From positions 5,290,001 to 5,354,000 of the forward strand of contig JAGUCH010000006.1 in the NCBI GenBank assembly GCA_019096065.1: a DNA stretch of 64,000 nt, given 5' to 3'. This document shows positions 1 through 11,761 of the stretch, piece by piece. Both the position numbers and the translations under genes were made by a program. Each line of letters opens with the position of its first letter. The stretch's first letter is position 1. This stretch comes from Paracyclopina nana. Taxonomy: Eukaryota; Arthropoda; Copepoda; Cyclopoida; Cyclopettidae. The notes beneath the pieces are model-generated. The model was given only the letters and a program-made list of their open reading frames with translations. It did no database searches and was not told the DNA's origin.

Positions 1-132
1 AGTTATAGGCCCAGTACCAAAAAACAGGAAAAAAAAATATTTTTAAAGCTTATGAACAGCCGAGAAAAAATTCCATTGGACCATTTTGATTGCTGCCAAT
101 AAAGAAATCCATGAAGAATGCTCAGAGTTTTT

Positions 133-626
133 TAGTTATTTATTTCGAGCTGGGGCACGTAAAGTAGGGTCATTAAATAGCTGAGCGAGGATTTTAAAAT
201 GGGAAAACTCGAGTACAGCTTTACTAGCCCGAGCCTGCGAGGGCTGTAATTGTACGAGTGTTTTTCCATTTTAAAATCCGAGGTCAGCTATTTAATGACC
301 CTATTTTACGTGCCCCAGCTCGGAATATACAATTTTATATTCTGTAATACGATTTATGAGTGTTTTAATGAAGTTACCGGGCTGCCCCGTGCCCTAGAAA
401 ATACTGCTCGGTTTTTAGTTGCTATGTGAATATCACTGGCTCTCATTAGCTAGCATCCAGAGGGTTGGGAGCAATTAAATAGACTTTTAAAATCCATTTC
501 TTCAGATGTGTTCCTGTGGCACAATGGTTAGAGTGCTAGGCTCTTGATTCAGGAGTCTAGGGTTCAAACCCCGGTCATTCTTTAACTTTTTTTATTTCTT
601 TATCTGGCTTAAATTATGGTTAAAGT
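133..626. repeat. Composite foldback/tRNA-like repeat, copy 1
   Basis: This interspersed repeat is shared with 3319-3525. Its left part is a foldback: arms at about 141-217 and 250-327 are inverted copies of each other with a few mismatches around a loop of about 32 bases. The arms include AGCTGGGGCACGTAAA and GGGTCATTAAATAGCTGA. Its right part (about 511-582) is tRNA-like: an A-box-like GGTTAGAGTGC, an anticodon-arm-like stem and a B-box-like GGGTTCAAACCCC. The acceptor stem does not pair well, so this is not a working tRNA gene. The layout suggests a tRNA-derived SINE fused to, or invaded by, a foldback element. Confidence 0.7.
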
Positions 627-660
627 CTTATATATAGCATGCAATTTTCTTGATATTTCC

Positions 661-733
661 ATAGCCCAGTGCTTAGAGCTATAGGATGCTAATCTAACTG
701 TTTGAGGTTCGAATCTTGGATGATCCTCTCTTT
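661..733 (+). repeat. tRNA-like sequence (probable tRNA pseudogene or SINE head)
   Basis: The stretch has TAGCCCAGTGCTTAGAGC (A-box-like) and GAGGTTCGAATCTTGG (B-box-like, GGTTCGAATC) with tRNA-like spacing. The T-arm and acceptor stem do not pair fully. It lies about 80 bases after another tRNA-like stretch and differs from it. I treat it as a decayed tRNA-derived sequence rather than a functional tRNA. Confidence 0.4.
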
Positions 734-2290
734 TTCCAACTTCTTTGGAATTTGGATTACTTCCATGGAATATGAGGGCATTAAATTACTTAAAATCCCT
801 CAAATTTGATTCAAGGGCTGTTAAGTATTTAATATCCCCCAAATTGCTTAGAAAGGACTGTGATATAAAAGAGCTGAGTCGGATCGGTAAACTGAATTAT
901 AACACGAGGAAATCGTATTACAGTATATAAAAACAATTCTTCTTTACAGACATGCCACTTTTTTTAGCCAAGGAAAATAGTATTGTGCACAGTTGTACAG
1001 CCACACATTCTAGTGACGGCAATTTATTGCTTATAAAAAACATTTGCTCTACATTAAAGCCCGGAAGGAAACTCAGACCAGAAATTGGAGTGGAAAAAAT
1101 TCCTCCTTCTTTTGCAATCAATCTCAGTAATACCACTGCTAAATTTCCCGAGGTGCCAACGACCCCTGCTGTGCATAAAAAGCAATTTGTTAGAATTAAA
1201 AAATAAATAAATGCGAGGCAAAAATTCCGCCAAAAATACAAAAAAAACCCAGAAAAATATCAACAGTGAATCCCGTTGCAAAAAAAAAAAAATGTGATAT
1301 CTCTCGATTTGCTCCAGTTTTGGTTCATTGCAATTGTAAGCCAATTAGAGGGTAAAAAGCAGATGTTGTTGTCAGCATTTAAAGTGGCATTTTGAGATAT
1401 GTCCAAGTTGGGAAAAAAGAAGTCAATTAAACTTGGTGTCATGTGAAGGGAACCGCTAGTTAACAAGGTAAATGGAATGTGTGACTCCATTCCATGATTT
1501 TCGCCTACAGTGCTTTTAATTTCGCTGCAATGACCAAAACCTTGAGCATGAAATTTCCACTTCCTCTACACCGAAAATACAGAAATAATGAGAACTAGGC
1601 TAAAAACCACACACATATCATGCACAGCATGGAAAAAGTGAACTAATCATCCACCAGCTTCCAAGATGAGCAAAATTGGGATTTCTCAAGGAAGTTTCAG
1701 ACCCATTTTATTGTTATATATATAGCCAAGTCTCCAGACCAGAAGTGATTATGATCTTCATCAAATTCTAGATGCACGAATTTTAGCCATCATTCATAAT
1801 AAATTCGTCAAAATCCTCACACAGTAGAGGGATTCACTGACCTTTACAACACCCAATGTATACAGGGGAGCCAATTATCAAAATAGCTTATTTTTCAACC
1901 TGAAAATTGTAATTATTGGGTAGCAGTGAATGGAGTGTGATGCAGAAATAGTCAACTTTGACCCAGGCTTTTGTGATATGAGGTACGTCAACAGATTATT
2001 ACAGGGGAATTACAAAACGGGACTCCCTGATCAATCTTGTGTTTTCATCAGGGTTTTTTTTCTTTCTTTTTTAAATAACAGAGTATACTTTTTAAATGGG
2101 CAAAAATGGCCCAGAGCCAAAGAAACAATCTCTAGTATAAAGACATATTTTAATTTTAAGGTGAAAATAAAATGTGCTTTTTGCTTCCAAATTTCAAATT
2201 GCCCTCTGGATTTGTTTATTCAGCTACTTGGTGGTTCAACAGTAACCGTTAAGTTCCCACAGTGCATAGGCACTTTTATGCTTAGCTCAT
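734..2290. other. Non-coding stretch, nothing recognised
   Basis: AT-rich sequence. Open frames are short, lack splice-consistent partners and show no family motif. Confidence 0.6.
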
Positions 2291-2518
2291 CAAGGCCTGG
2301 TTCACCTGCGATATTATGATCAAAATATCGAGCGATATTATGCTGATATTTGCAAATATCAGGTACTTCCAAAAACATTTTTTAGATTTTTTCTTCGGAT
2401 TCGGTCTTTTGGTACCAAAATCCATCCTACAACAGCATCTAAATTCTCAGTTTCTCAGCATTTCGCTCCGATATTTTGACAAAATATCAGCCATAATATG
2501 CAGGTGAACCATGCCCAA
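2291..2518. mobile_element. MITE A1 with 3-bp target duplication CAA
   Basis: The element spans 2294-2515 (222 bp). The left end GGCCTGGTTCACCTGC and the inverse of the right end, GGCATGGTTCACCTGC, are near-perfect terminal inverted repeats, and similarity continues inward through ATATTATG. CAA directly flanks both sides (2291-2293 and 2516-2518), as expected for a 3-bp target-site duplication. There is no coding capacity, so it is non-autonomous. The ends resemble those of the element at 8515-8926. Confidence 0.8.
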
Positions 2519-2856
2519 GTGCATTTAAAAAAACTACTTGAACAACAATTTCTTCTTACTTTAGGTAAGCTTTTAAAAATAAAAAAATGATATGATATCC
2601 CCACTGTGCCCAGCTGGATTTGTAGGTCTAGAAGAAGAATGAATGTGTGGAATGCACTTTTTATATTGAGTGCTAAGGGATGATGTGCCATGACGGCTAC
2701 TTGCAGCAAAAAAGCCCATCAAAATATTTATTTTTTCCACGAGGCATTTCCACCTATTTCTCGTTAAAATCTCCTGCCAGTTAAGAAACAACCACCAAGA
2801 ATTGAGGACAAGTTTAGCTAGGTAACCCTTTAATTTTAGAGGGATGCCTATACCAG

Positions 2857-3072
2857 GAACTACAAACAGAACGCACGCAAAACTACAAATAACGGACGCG
2901 CACATGGATCTACAAAACTTTTTTTTATTAAACCAACCGCATATGGACCTACACTGAACCAAGCGCACTGAAGCTACATTTAGCAGATACGCACATGAAC
3001 CTACATAAAAAGCTGCTAGCACAATGAACACAGAATATTCGCACATGAAACTACATTTGACTAAACGCACTT
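2857..3072 (-). repeat. Degenerate minisatellite, left (inverted) arm
   Basis: Six or more diverged units are built on CGCACATGAACCTACA and variants such as CGCACATGAAACTACA and CGCATATGGACCTACA, spaced roughly 25-45 bases apart. On the other strand this core reads TGTAGGTTCATGTGCG, which is the unit of the array at 3566-3800. The two arrays therefore face each other. Confidence 0.65.
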
Positions 3073-3210
3073 TTGAAAAAATGGTAGTTGCGAGATTGTA
3101 GCTGTGTTATTATTACAATTTTCTGCTCAGCTAGTTTCAGAAAATTTTCTTGCTAACACAACATGCAAAATGGAAGTAAGTACTATAAAAATTTGTATAT
3201 ACAAAAAACA

Positions 3211-3262
3211 GCATCATACCGCACCAAACCGCACCGAATAGCACCATACCGCACCATAACAA
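3211..3262 (+). repeat. Short tandem repeat, about 10-bp unit CCGCACCAWA
   Basis: About five imperfect units of the type CCGCACCAAA / CCGCACCATA lie in a row between the two inverted minisatellite arms. Low sequence complexity and no coding signal. Confidence 0.6.
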
Positions 3263-3318
3263 AAGGAGTAATAAAAAAATTTAACTTAATAACAAAATTT
3301 CATAATCGCAGATATTAT

Positions 3319-3525
3319 TAGTTATTTATTTCGAGCTGGGGCACGTAAAGTAGGGTCATTAAATAGCTGAGCAATATAATTTACTTTTAAAAACCACTTT
3401 TCCAGAGGTGCTCCCATGGTACACTAGTTAGAGCGCTAGGCTCTTGATTTAGGAGTCTAGGGTTCAAACCCCAGTCATTCCTTAATTTTTTTATTTCTTT
3501 ATCTGGCTTAAGTTATGGTAAAGTC
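3319..3525. repeat. Composite foldback/tRNA-like repeat, copy 2 (internally deleted)
   Basis: Positions 3319-3373 match 133-187 (left foldback arm). From about 3371 the sequence matches 471-626, including the tRNA-like head with GAGCGCTAGGCTCTTGAT and GGGTTCAAACCCC. Relative to copy 1 about 285 bases are missing. The junction falls at a shared GAGCAA, suggesting a microhomology deletion that removed the loop and the second arm. Confidence 0.75.
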
Positions 3526-3565
3526 CAGCTTTGTTATTTAGGATAGTCTTACTCTTGTGGATTCT

Positions 3566-3800
3566 TATGCGCTTGGTTCATTGTATATTGATGTGCGTTC
3601 GTTCTGTTGTCCAAGTGCTCTTTGATTTGCTTGTAGTTTAGTGTGCGTTTCCGTCATTTGTAGTTCATGTGCGTTTAGTTGTATGTAGATTCATGTGCGA
3701 TTGGGGTTGTTTACATTCTGGCCCAAAAATCTTTGTAGTTTGATGTGCACTCTGTTTTGTAGTTTCATGTGCGATCAGTTGACTGTAGGACAAAGTACGC
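3566..3800 (+). repeat. Degenerate minisatellite, right arm
   Basis: Diverged units are built on TGTAGTTTCATGTGCGAT with variants TGTAGATTCATGTGCGAT, TGTAGTTCATGTGCGTTT and TGTAGTTTGATGTGCACT. This is the reverse complement of the units at 2857-3072. The pair plus the 0.5 kb between them forms one inverted structure of about 0.95 kb. Confidence 0.65.
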
Positions 3801-6660
3801 GCCCCCTTTTAGAGCATGTTGTGAGATCACTTTCACTGCAATTCACTGTAGGCTATCCAAGCTAAGACATTAATCAAGTTTGTGGCTTTTAACATAAACC
3901 ACATCATTTATTATAACACTGCTGAGATGCGACCACATTCCATCTAGTTGATGAGGGGACAAAAATTAAACCATGTCTCTGCTAGCTGAACATTATTTCC
4001 ACAATTAAAGGGTGAAATTGAAAACTTCCAACTTGTGTACTTTCTTGCTTGAAATTGCAGCTTATGGGAGAAATGTGTCCAAGTAGACATAATTTGAGAA
4101 TTTGCTTCAACAACAATGAAATTCCAGACCTGTTATCAAATCTCACAAATCTGAACACATTAGCACATTTGTTGCAGCTCAAGCTCTGAGCATTCCACAA
4201 AATCAGATTTCCATGCTTTATCCCAAATTATATTCATTTATGGACAGAAAAATGCATCTTCCCGAGTCCATGCTTTAACAAAAATGAAAAACTTGCATTG
4301 ATTGCTACTGAACCTTTTTGTTTTGATAAAAATCCTGAATTGAGCTGAGCCAAGGACTTTCCATTCAAGTGCACATGGTGGACTCAATCAAGAAAAAAAC
4401 CGCTTTTGGATTTATTTTCAAATGTGACTGAACTGAATATAAAAGCTGTCAATGCTTGGGCAAACTTAAAATGTTTTAATGTCTTCCCCCACTGTGCTGG
4501 CTCAGCATTGCCAATCACAGTTTTTGGTAGTTGCAAGGTCAGAAATGAGCTCGCATAAATCACGACTTGACTCATCTCAATGAAGAGGGTTGCTGAGAAT
4601 ATAATTTAGTTGAGGCCAAAAAGGTCGTCAAAATGAAGGACCTAACATCAACAAAAACTGAAGAAAGGTCAAGATGCAATAATTGCAGGGAAAATCTGAT
4701 TTAGGAGGATGAGCCTTCAAAAAATCCTGCAAATACACTCTACAGAGTGAGTCATCAACTTCAAATTCCAAACCCAAAAAAAGGACTGATTTTATCGAGC
4801 TTCTCCCTCAGTGCAGAGTGCCCATATAAAAGCCTTGTAATGCATGCAAATGTGACAAAAATCACATTGAGGACCTTGATAATCAAAACATCTACTTTAT
4901 ATAAAGATTTTGGCGGGCCTGAGCACCATTGTGATCCCAGTTTCTTTTTAAGCATCTCTTGAGCTCAAGAAATGCGAAATGTGCATATTCTCATACCTGC
5001 ATGAACATGGAAGGAATTCCTTGTTGCACAGTGGGAATCTTGTTCCCTAAAATGTTCAGCAAGACCACACACACACAGAAAAAACTAAATTGAGGACAGC
5101 AAACCTATGGGCATATTTTGGGCTATGCACTTTTTAGCCAAATTCAATACCTTCAAGGATTTTTGTAAAAGGAAGCAAGAACATTTTTTGGTTTTGTTTG
5201 CATATACATCTCAAAAATATGTAAAACGAGCAAATGATTAGTGAGCAAAATGAAAAACGTACATGCTTGTGAAAACTGAAAAAATCCGGATTATCAAGTG
5301 AATTATTTTCAAGCTCAAAAAATGCAGAGAAATTCTTGAAGGTTTTGGCCTATCTTGACAGTTTCAGATGAAGACACCAAAACATACATTATCACAGTGG
5401 GGCAAAAATGACGGAATTTCGGCCTTCATGTCAAAATATTTTCTCCTTGACAAAATCCACAACCAAAACAAACCTCATTGCTTAAACTTAAAAAATCGAA
5501 CTTTATGATGATGTTGAAGCAAGAAAGATTGACTGACCTGATATCCATGAAAAGTTGACGTAGATTTTTTTTTATTTTTTTTTCGTTTGGCTCGGAAATT
5601 CAGCTCTGCACGGATGTGCTGAAAGAAAATTCACAAACAATTAGCGCATGTGCATAATTACCTAGCCAAAAACGTACCACAAGCTGAAAATGAGCGGAAG
5701 ATGGCAAAGATATTCACTGATTTGCTCCAAGACAAAAGTCACGTGTTTATCAATAATTTTAGAATTTGTTTTGATTTTTCTCGCACGCAGATTTCGGCAT
5801 TTAGCGCAGCTCAACTAGTTGAGAAAAGTAAACATTGACCCCAGCGTTACCAGACACAATTTTGGCAACATTTTTTCATAACCGCATTTTTCTTTTAAAA
5901 AAAATAGAACATCTTTTTCACGCTTGTTGTTCCAATCAGCGCATTTTGACATTTCAGCGAAACATTTGGAAAGTTTACGTCATCTTGTGCTTTTTTGAAA
6001 AGGCAGACGAACTGTGTGAAAAAAATCATCCTGATTTATTGCTGTCTGAGGATGTGAAAAAGGGGAAAAATTGCTAATAAGGACAAGTGAGATGATTTAT
6101 TGACAGGCGTAAAAACGATGAATTCCAATTTTGATGAAAAATTTGATTGACGGAAAATTATCATTTTTCCCAGTGTGCATAGCTAAAAACATAAGTGTTG
6201 CTTTGAAGATTTTTTAAGCATTCCAAGATTGACTTTACGCGCGAGCGCCAAATGAAGCGAGTTGAGCGCTCTGGCAGCGCTGCGCTTAACTTGGCCTCAG
6301 TTTCGCCAAGATTTGCGTCAAGCGAGGATCCCTTTACGTACTATTTACATTTGGTGAACCCACCGAGGGCATGGTCAAAGTGCATCAAGTTTTACAGTGC
6401 TCGTAACTGACTCACGTGAGGTCAAGGGCTCGATCCCACCAAAATGGGTTACTACTATAAAACGAGGACGTAATAGGAGTTGATAATCATGGTAAGACAT
6501 TTTTATAGCTTCATGGCATGAACTTTTCTTTGCTAGTGAGTTTACTCTCATAGCCAAATTCATAGCTGTTTTCCTAAAACGGCAGGAGACTGCTTAAAAA
6601 ATGATATAACCTCAATTCAATTTTTGGGTTAATTTGAACTGAGGCTCAGCATGACATGCC
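3801..6660. other. Non-coding stretch, nothing recognised
   Basis: AT-rich sequence with short open frames only. Around 6240-6330 there is a GC-richer patch. Around 6400-6455 there is a weak B-box-like stretch (GGGCTCGATCCC), but no tRNA could be folded. Confidence 0.55.
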
Positions 6661-7165
6661 AGTCAGCTTACTCAGCTCAAGTCAATTGAGCTCAGCCTGA
6701 GTCAGTTGAACTCAGCTCGAGTCAGTTGAGCTCAGCCTGAGACAGTTGAACTCAGCTTGAGTCAGTTGAACTCAGCTTGAGTCAGTTGAACTCAGCTTGA
6801 GTCAGTTGAACTCAGCTTGAGTCAGTTGAACTCAGCTTGAGTCAGTTGAGCTCAGCTTGAGTCAGTTGAGCTCAGCTTGAGTCAGTTGAACTCAGCTTGA
6901 GTCAGTTGAGCTCAGCTTGAGTCAGTTGAACTCAGCTTGAGTCAGTTGAACTCAGCTTGAGTCAGTTGAACTCAGCTTGAGTCAGTTGAACTCAGCTTGA
7001 GTCAATTAAACTCAGCTTTTGAGAGTAAGTCGGTTGAACTCAGATTTTGAGAGTAAATCGGTTGAACTCAGCTTTCGAGAGTGAATCGGTTGAACTCAGC
7101 TTGAGCTAGATTAGCTCAGCTGAGCCGGGTGAACTCAGCTTGAGCAAGTTGAACTCAGCTTAAGA
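6661..7165 (+). repeat. Minisatellite, 20-bp unit, with 28-bp variant units
   Basis: From 6661 to about 7010 there are some 18 head-to-tail units of GAACTCAGCTTGAGTCAGTT. Inner units are nearly identical and outer units diverged. From about 7010 the unit lengthens to about 28 bases by insertion of TTTTGAGAGTAAATCG-like sequence (about three units), then decays by 7165. Unit length is not a multiple of three, so it is not a coding repeat. Confidence 0.92.
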
Positions 7166-8511
7166 TTTCTTCACAGTACGCAATGTGAGGAAATCGAAGC
7201 GAGCAACTCAATTTGGTATTTGACTTTTAGCCATTTTGACATAAGCATTCATTGTTTCATTTATTCTGTCCCTGTAACTATACACTGCATTACTGGACTT
7301 GGGCAAGCATGACTAAGCTATAAGATGGTTTTGTAAGAATGAACGTTTACTTTTGTTTTCCTTCAATTTGTCTTCGAGATATTCTGATGAAAGATACCGA
7401 AAATTCTGCTTTGTCACAGCCAGGAATTGAATTTCAAGTTATAAGAAAGGAATGTGGTAAAATTATCTAGATTCACTCCCAGCCTGAATTTCCATTGGGG
7501 GGTAAAAAATGTGCAGCATCACAATACACTTTGTTGTATTTCTTGCCTTTTCCAATGCAATAATAAATATACAATTTACTTGCACTAGAATAAGTACACA
7601 AGCTGAGAGCAACTCTTGCACATAATTTCCCCCTGGTGTATTTTTCAATGAAAGTTTTGATTCATGACTTTGTCATGCTGGTAGCACATTTTGGCTATTT
7701 TCTTTTGTTGGAAATGGGAAAAATCTTCATCTGCATTCAAAATCAAGTGGTGTTGCTACTTTAGTGAATAAAGAGTAATGGTGCATTAAGCCATAAAAAG
7801 TGGTTTAGCATATTGTTTCAAGTTGTGCAGATGTTGCTGTGAAATCTTTTGCTTTTTGTAAAAAGGTGAGACTTTTCTTCCTGCTTCATTGAAATCTTGA
7901 AATAAAACAAGATTTGTGCTTTTTATGCTTTTTTAAAGTTAGCTTAAGAGCGTCCATGGATTCATTTTGCAATCAGGAATTTAAACTACTTCTCATATTT
8001 TTTTCCCGCCAACATACAGCATAAGGGCTCGATTTTGCTTTGTTTTCCGTCGTCTTTTATCCTCTTATGTACTAGTTTTAAAGTTGACAGTTTTGAAAGT
8101 AGCACGAGAGAGAAAAATTCAAAAACCATTTCAGCAACAAGTAGCAATTTGGTGCCACAATCATTAAAAATGAAGATAAAAACGACCGAATTGACGGACA
8201 CATTTTCCCATGGAAATATCAATTTTGAGCCGCTATAAATCTAAATTAAACATCAGGTTTTTCTTCACATAGTATGGCAAAAAAGGGATTTGAGACCCGT
8301 TATAAAAATTGCAAGCATGCGAAATACCACCAGGCTTGATTCGTGCAAAAATTCAATTCTTCATAGGATATTGACTTTATTGCATTTTTTCCATTCCTGA
8401 TATTTTCACAGCCAATGTAAAATGAAATGATTTTTGCTTTATGTTGTATGTAGTATCTTCAAAAGTACATCATTAGCTTTGATTGTTCCTTTAACTAATT
8501 TTCGTGGTAAT
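7166..8511. other. Non-coding stretch, nothing recognised
   Basis: AT-rich sequence. Overlapping short frames on both strands at 7986-8238 have no splice support or family motif. Confidence 0.55.
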
Positions 8512-8929
8512 TTGGGCCTGGATCAGCTGGTCCTGATTGCAGCGCAATTTCGGTTATAATTTCAGCTGCTGTTTGTAATTGCGCTGCAATTTAAGTGGAT
8601 CAGCTACTACAGATAATTGCAGCGCAATTTCGGCGAGCAAAGCAGCGGCGGAACTTTAAGAGTAAAGTCAACCAAACCTTTGCAATTTAAGTTGGCCTAA
8701 TTTTGGGCCTTATTTGTCATAACAGAGGCTGTTTTTGACAGTTTAAGCTCTTATGATCCCATTTTTGAATTTTTGTCTGTAAGTTTTACTTTAAACCCGC
8801 TACAGAAGTAATTTTTGCACATAGGAAAAATTGGATTACAATTACCAGCTGATCGCTGTTATGTTGACAATTGCATCGCAATTACGGCGCTCAAAATTGC
8901 GGTGAAATAACCAGCTGATCCAGGCCTTG
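8512..8929. mobile_element. MITE A2 with 3-bp target duplication TTG
   Basis: The element spans 8515-8926 (412 bp). Its ends are perfect 17-bp terminal inverted repeats, GGCCTGGATCAGCTGGT on the left and the exact reverse complement on the right. TTG flanks both sides (8512-8514 and 8927-8929). The interior holds several copies of the near-palindromic word ATTGCAGCGCAATT. There is no transposase frame. TTG is the complement of the CAA duplication at MITE A1, and the ends are similar, so both may use one transposase family. Confidence 0.88.
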
Positions 8930-11367
8930 GTTCCACAGAAGAGCTGACAATTATCCAGTTGGCAATTTGCTTTAATAGGATTTTCCTGTTGAAAAAAGTA
9001 GGCCTAGATTCTCCAAGTTTTGATCAAACAGGTTGTTGTCTGCTGATTTTTCCCAGTTTACATGGACAAATTGGCATTTAATCATTTTTTGTGTCCACAT
9101 GAATTTCCCATTGTTTTCAGTGGAAGTAAATTTTGACTGGCATATGATCATGACAGATATGATTATCGCAGTATGCAAAAAAAGGTAATACAACTTCCTA
9201 AAGTGAAATGAATTACATTTCCAAAGCAATTTCCACACTGTGGAGCAATGCCCTAAAACCCCCAGAAAAATTTGATGGGACACTCGGTTTATAGACAATG
9301 TGGCAGATTTTTTAGGCCCTTTGTGCAAAGTGCGAAATCGCCCGAGGAAAAAAAAGAGTCACAAATGTAAGAAGAAAGGGAGAAAATGACTCGAAAAATC
9401 CGACGACAATGATCTTGCAGACAAAGAAAGGTGGTTTTATTTATGATATTATTGCTGCGGTGACATGAGTCGAATTCATCGTGCGCAAATCTCTCTCTCT
9501 AATTTGACAAACTCCCAGAATTCCAGACGAATTTCTCCCACACACAAAAGGGTCGTTTAATGTATGGCAACAAAAAGCACATTTTGCGGCCAAACGATTC
9601 CCACTGTGCAACGTATTTTGGTGATGGATCAGTGTAGGTTTTTTGACATCTTTGCAAAATTGTTGGGCCATAATTCATGGCTTTATAGCAGCTATTTTAA
9701 TTGCTCCTTCAAGAAAAATCCGAAAAAAAGGAAGATGAAAAAGATTATTTTCCACCACTGAAAACTGAAAAAATAGTAGTTTGTCCCACTAAAATGGCTA
9801 CCAGCATTGCATAATTGAAAAGTATTAAAAGGGACAATTTCCTGAATTGCTATATGCGATTTCCAGCATTTTAGGAAATAATTTTATTGGCTCACGCAGA
9901 ATGCATTTTGGAAGTGATTTTTTATGGCAGCTATTACAGTTTTTTTCCGAAGAAACCACGAAAAATCAAACCGCTATATTGTTGTTGGAGCAAATGTGGA
10001 AGCATGCTCAGCTGATCCCAATTAGGTTTTTTCCGATCAATTTTCTCTTGATTTCAAGTTTGCAGCACTGAGGAAAATGTCACCAGAAATTATATTGGCA
10101 CCCTCGGCCATTTTTAGGCCGTTTATTGCCTTGTAACAGGGTCAAGCAGAACAAAATCATAATTTTCCAATAACAACAATGGCATTTAAAAGTAGGATTT
10201 TCCCACTGTGCAATTATGGGAAACAGAAGCCCTAATTAAAGGCAGGATCTATAACTAATTTCACGCAATTTTTAGAAACTTCTTCTCCTTCTAGCTAGCA
10301 AAATGGTGCCATTTGCCATTGCGCAAAAGGCATATATAATTTGCATTACTACTTTCAATTTACTCACGAGTAGAGCAAAAATGCTCGAGTATTTTAACTT
10401 GAATTTGCAGGCTGAAAAAATAATAATGCTCTGATTACCTTGATATCAGCAATTTTGACTTGATTCAAGGCATTGCAAAATTGAGCCATTTCCCATCATC
10501 CTTCCTTGTTGAAAATATCAATTAAACCTCGTATACTGTATATCTATGCTGTATACAGTGAAGCAATTGCCTGTAGGCTCGGATTCACGGCTGTACACAG
10601 TGGGTCATCAAGCTAGGAAATGATTTACTTGCAAGATTGCAGCAGCAGTTTAATTCACTCATTGCAATAAATTACATCTGACCTCGAGAAAATGTCTAGG
10701 CCACATAGGGATCCTTTTCAAATAACATAAACTATTTGCCCACATTGAATTGCTGGCACACTTTTGAGCTTTGTTTATATTTGTGTTGCGCGCCGGTCAA
10801 CAGGCTGACAGCTGCGCGCTTTGTTGACATTTTAAGCCAGTGTGTGCACGTTTTATGGGCGTTACCGACCAACTTGTCCCTTTTCATCCTCTGGGAGAAC
10901 AAATTGGCAAAAAGTCCCAACGCATTTAAGAAACAAAAGGCTGTTCCTGCGCAAAACATCGCGCATATTTTAACTTAATGGCCCAATGATGCACTTTTTT
11001 GGCAAATTGGCCATTTTTCACATGAGTCATCTGGAAACAATGCCAATGAATGGGACAAAAAGCGATCAGAATGCGACATTTTGCGGGGCTCGCGGGTCGA
11101 AAGTGGCTATTTCTTTAAGTAATTGGCCATAAAATAGTGGCTCAAGGTAACCCTAATGATCTGGGCGCAAAATTAATGGGTTGTTGGTATGTTTGTGATG
11201 TGTTTTGCCCACAGAAAAAAACTCATATTTTTTATGACCTTTTTGCCTACACAACATCCACATCTGGTTTTTTCATCATGACTTCCTATTTTTGCCTTAA
11301 GAAGGAAAAAGGACATTTTCCGCTTTTAGCCATCTTTATGATAAATGCATTTTTGCGTACAACTATA
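8930..11367. other. Non-coding stretch, nothing recognised
   Basis: AT-rich sequence with a GC-richer island near 10,786-10,870. Frames under 120 codons lack any recognisable motif or splice partner. Confidence 0.55.
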
Positions 11368-11761
11368 AGGGCGATCCCATATTAGAATTTTTAGTCAAGT
11401 TATGTTGCTAAAACAGCAACCTTACTTGATCAGTTAAGTTCAGCTTGTTCTAGCCAAGTCCGGTTCGTTTTAGCAATGTCCAGTTGACCGCTGAGCTGAC
11501 ACGCCAACGCGTTGTGCATCAGCAGCTGGTGCGCAAAGTTCACATTACTCATTTAAGCGAGCTTCAGTTACTACCTATATGAGAACACTTTTTGTAGCTA
11601 AGTTCAGTTTGGCAATTGAACTTAGCTATGCAAGTAAGCTAGCACTACATAAAATCAAGCTAACTTAAGCTCTACCTACATTAATATCTGGGAATGGAAC
11701 TGAACTAAACTTAACTTTTACCTAACTTAACTTGACTAACAGGCCAAAATGGGAACGCCCT
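11368..11761. mobile_element. MITE B, copy 1
   Basis: A 394-bp element with terminal inverted repeats AGGGCGATCCCATATT (left) and AGGGCGTTCCCATTTT (inverse of right end). A second copy of 395 bp, roughly 90% identical by eye, lies at 60330-60724. TA flanks both ends here, but the other copy is flanked by AGA, so the true target duplication is unresolved. No coding capacity. Confidence 0.88.

Noticed and set aside
511-582. Functional tRNA gene
   Set aside because: Box-like words are present, but the acceptor stem does not pair and the base before the anticodon is not T. The sequence is repeated at 3410 as part of a larger element.
6400-6455. tRNA gene with GGGCTCGATCCC as T-arm
   Set aside because: A five-pair anticodon-like stem can be drawn, but there is no A box or acceptor stem.
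6661-7165. CRISPR array
   Set aside because: The units are contiguous, with no unique spacers, and the context is a eukaryotic genome. It is a minisatellite.
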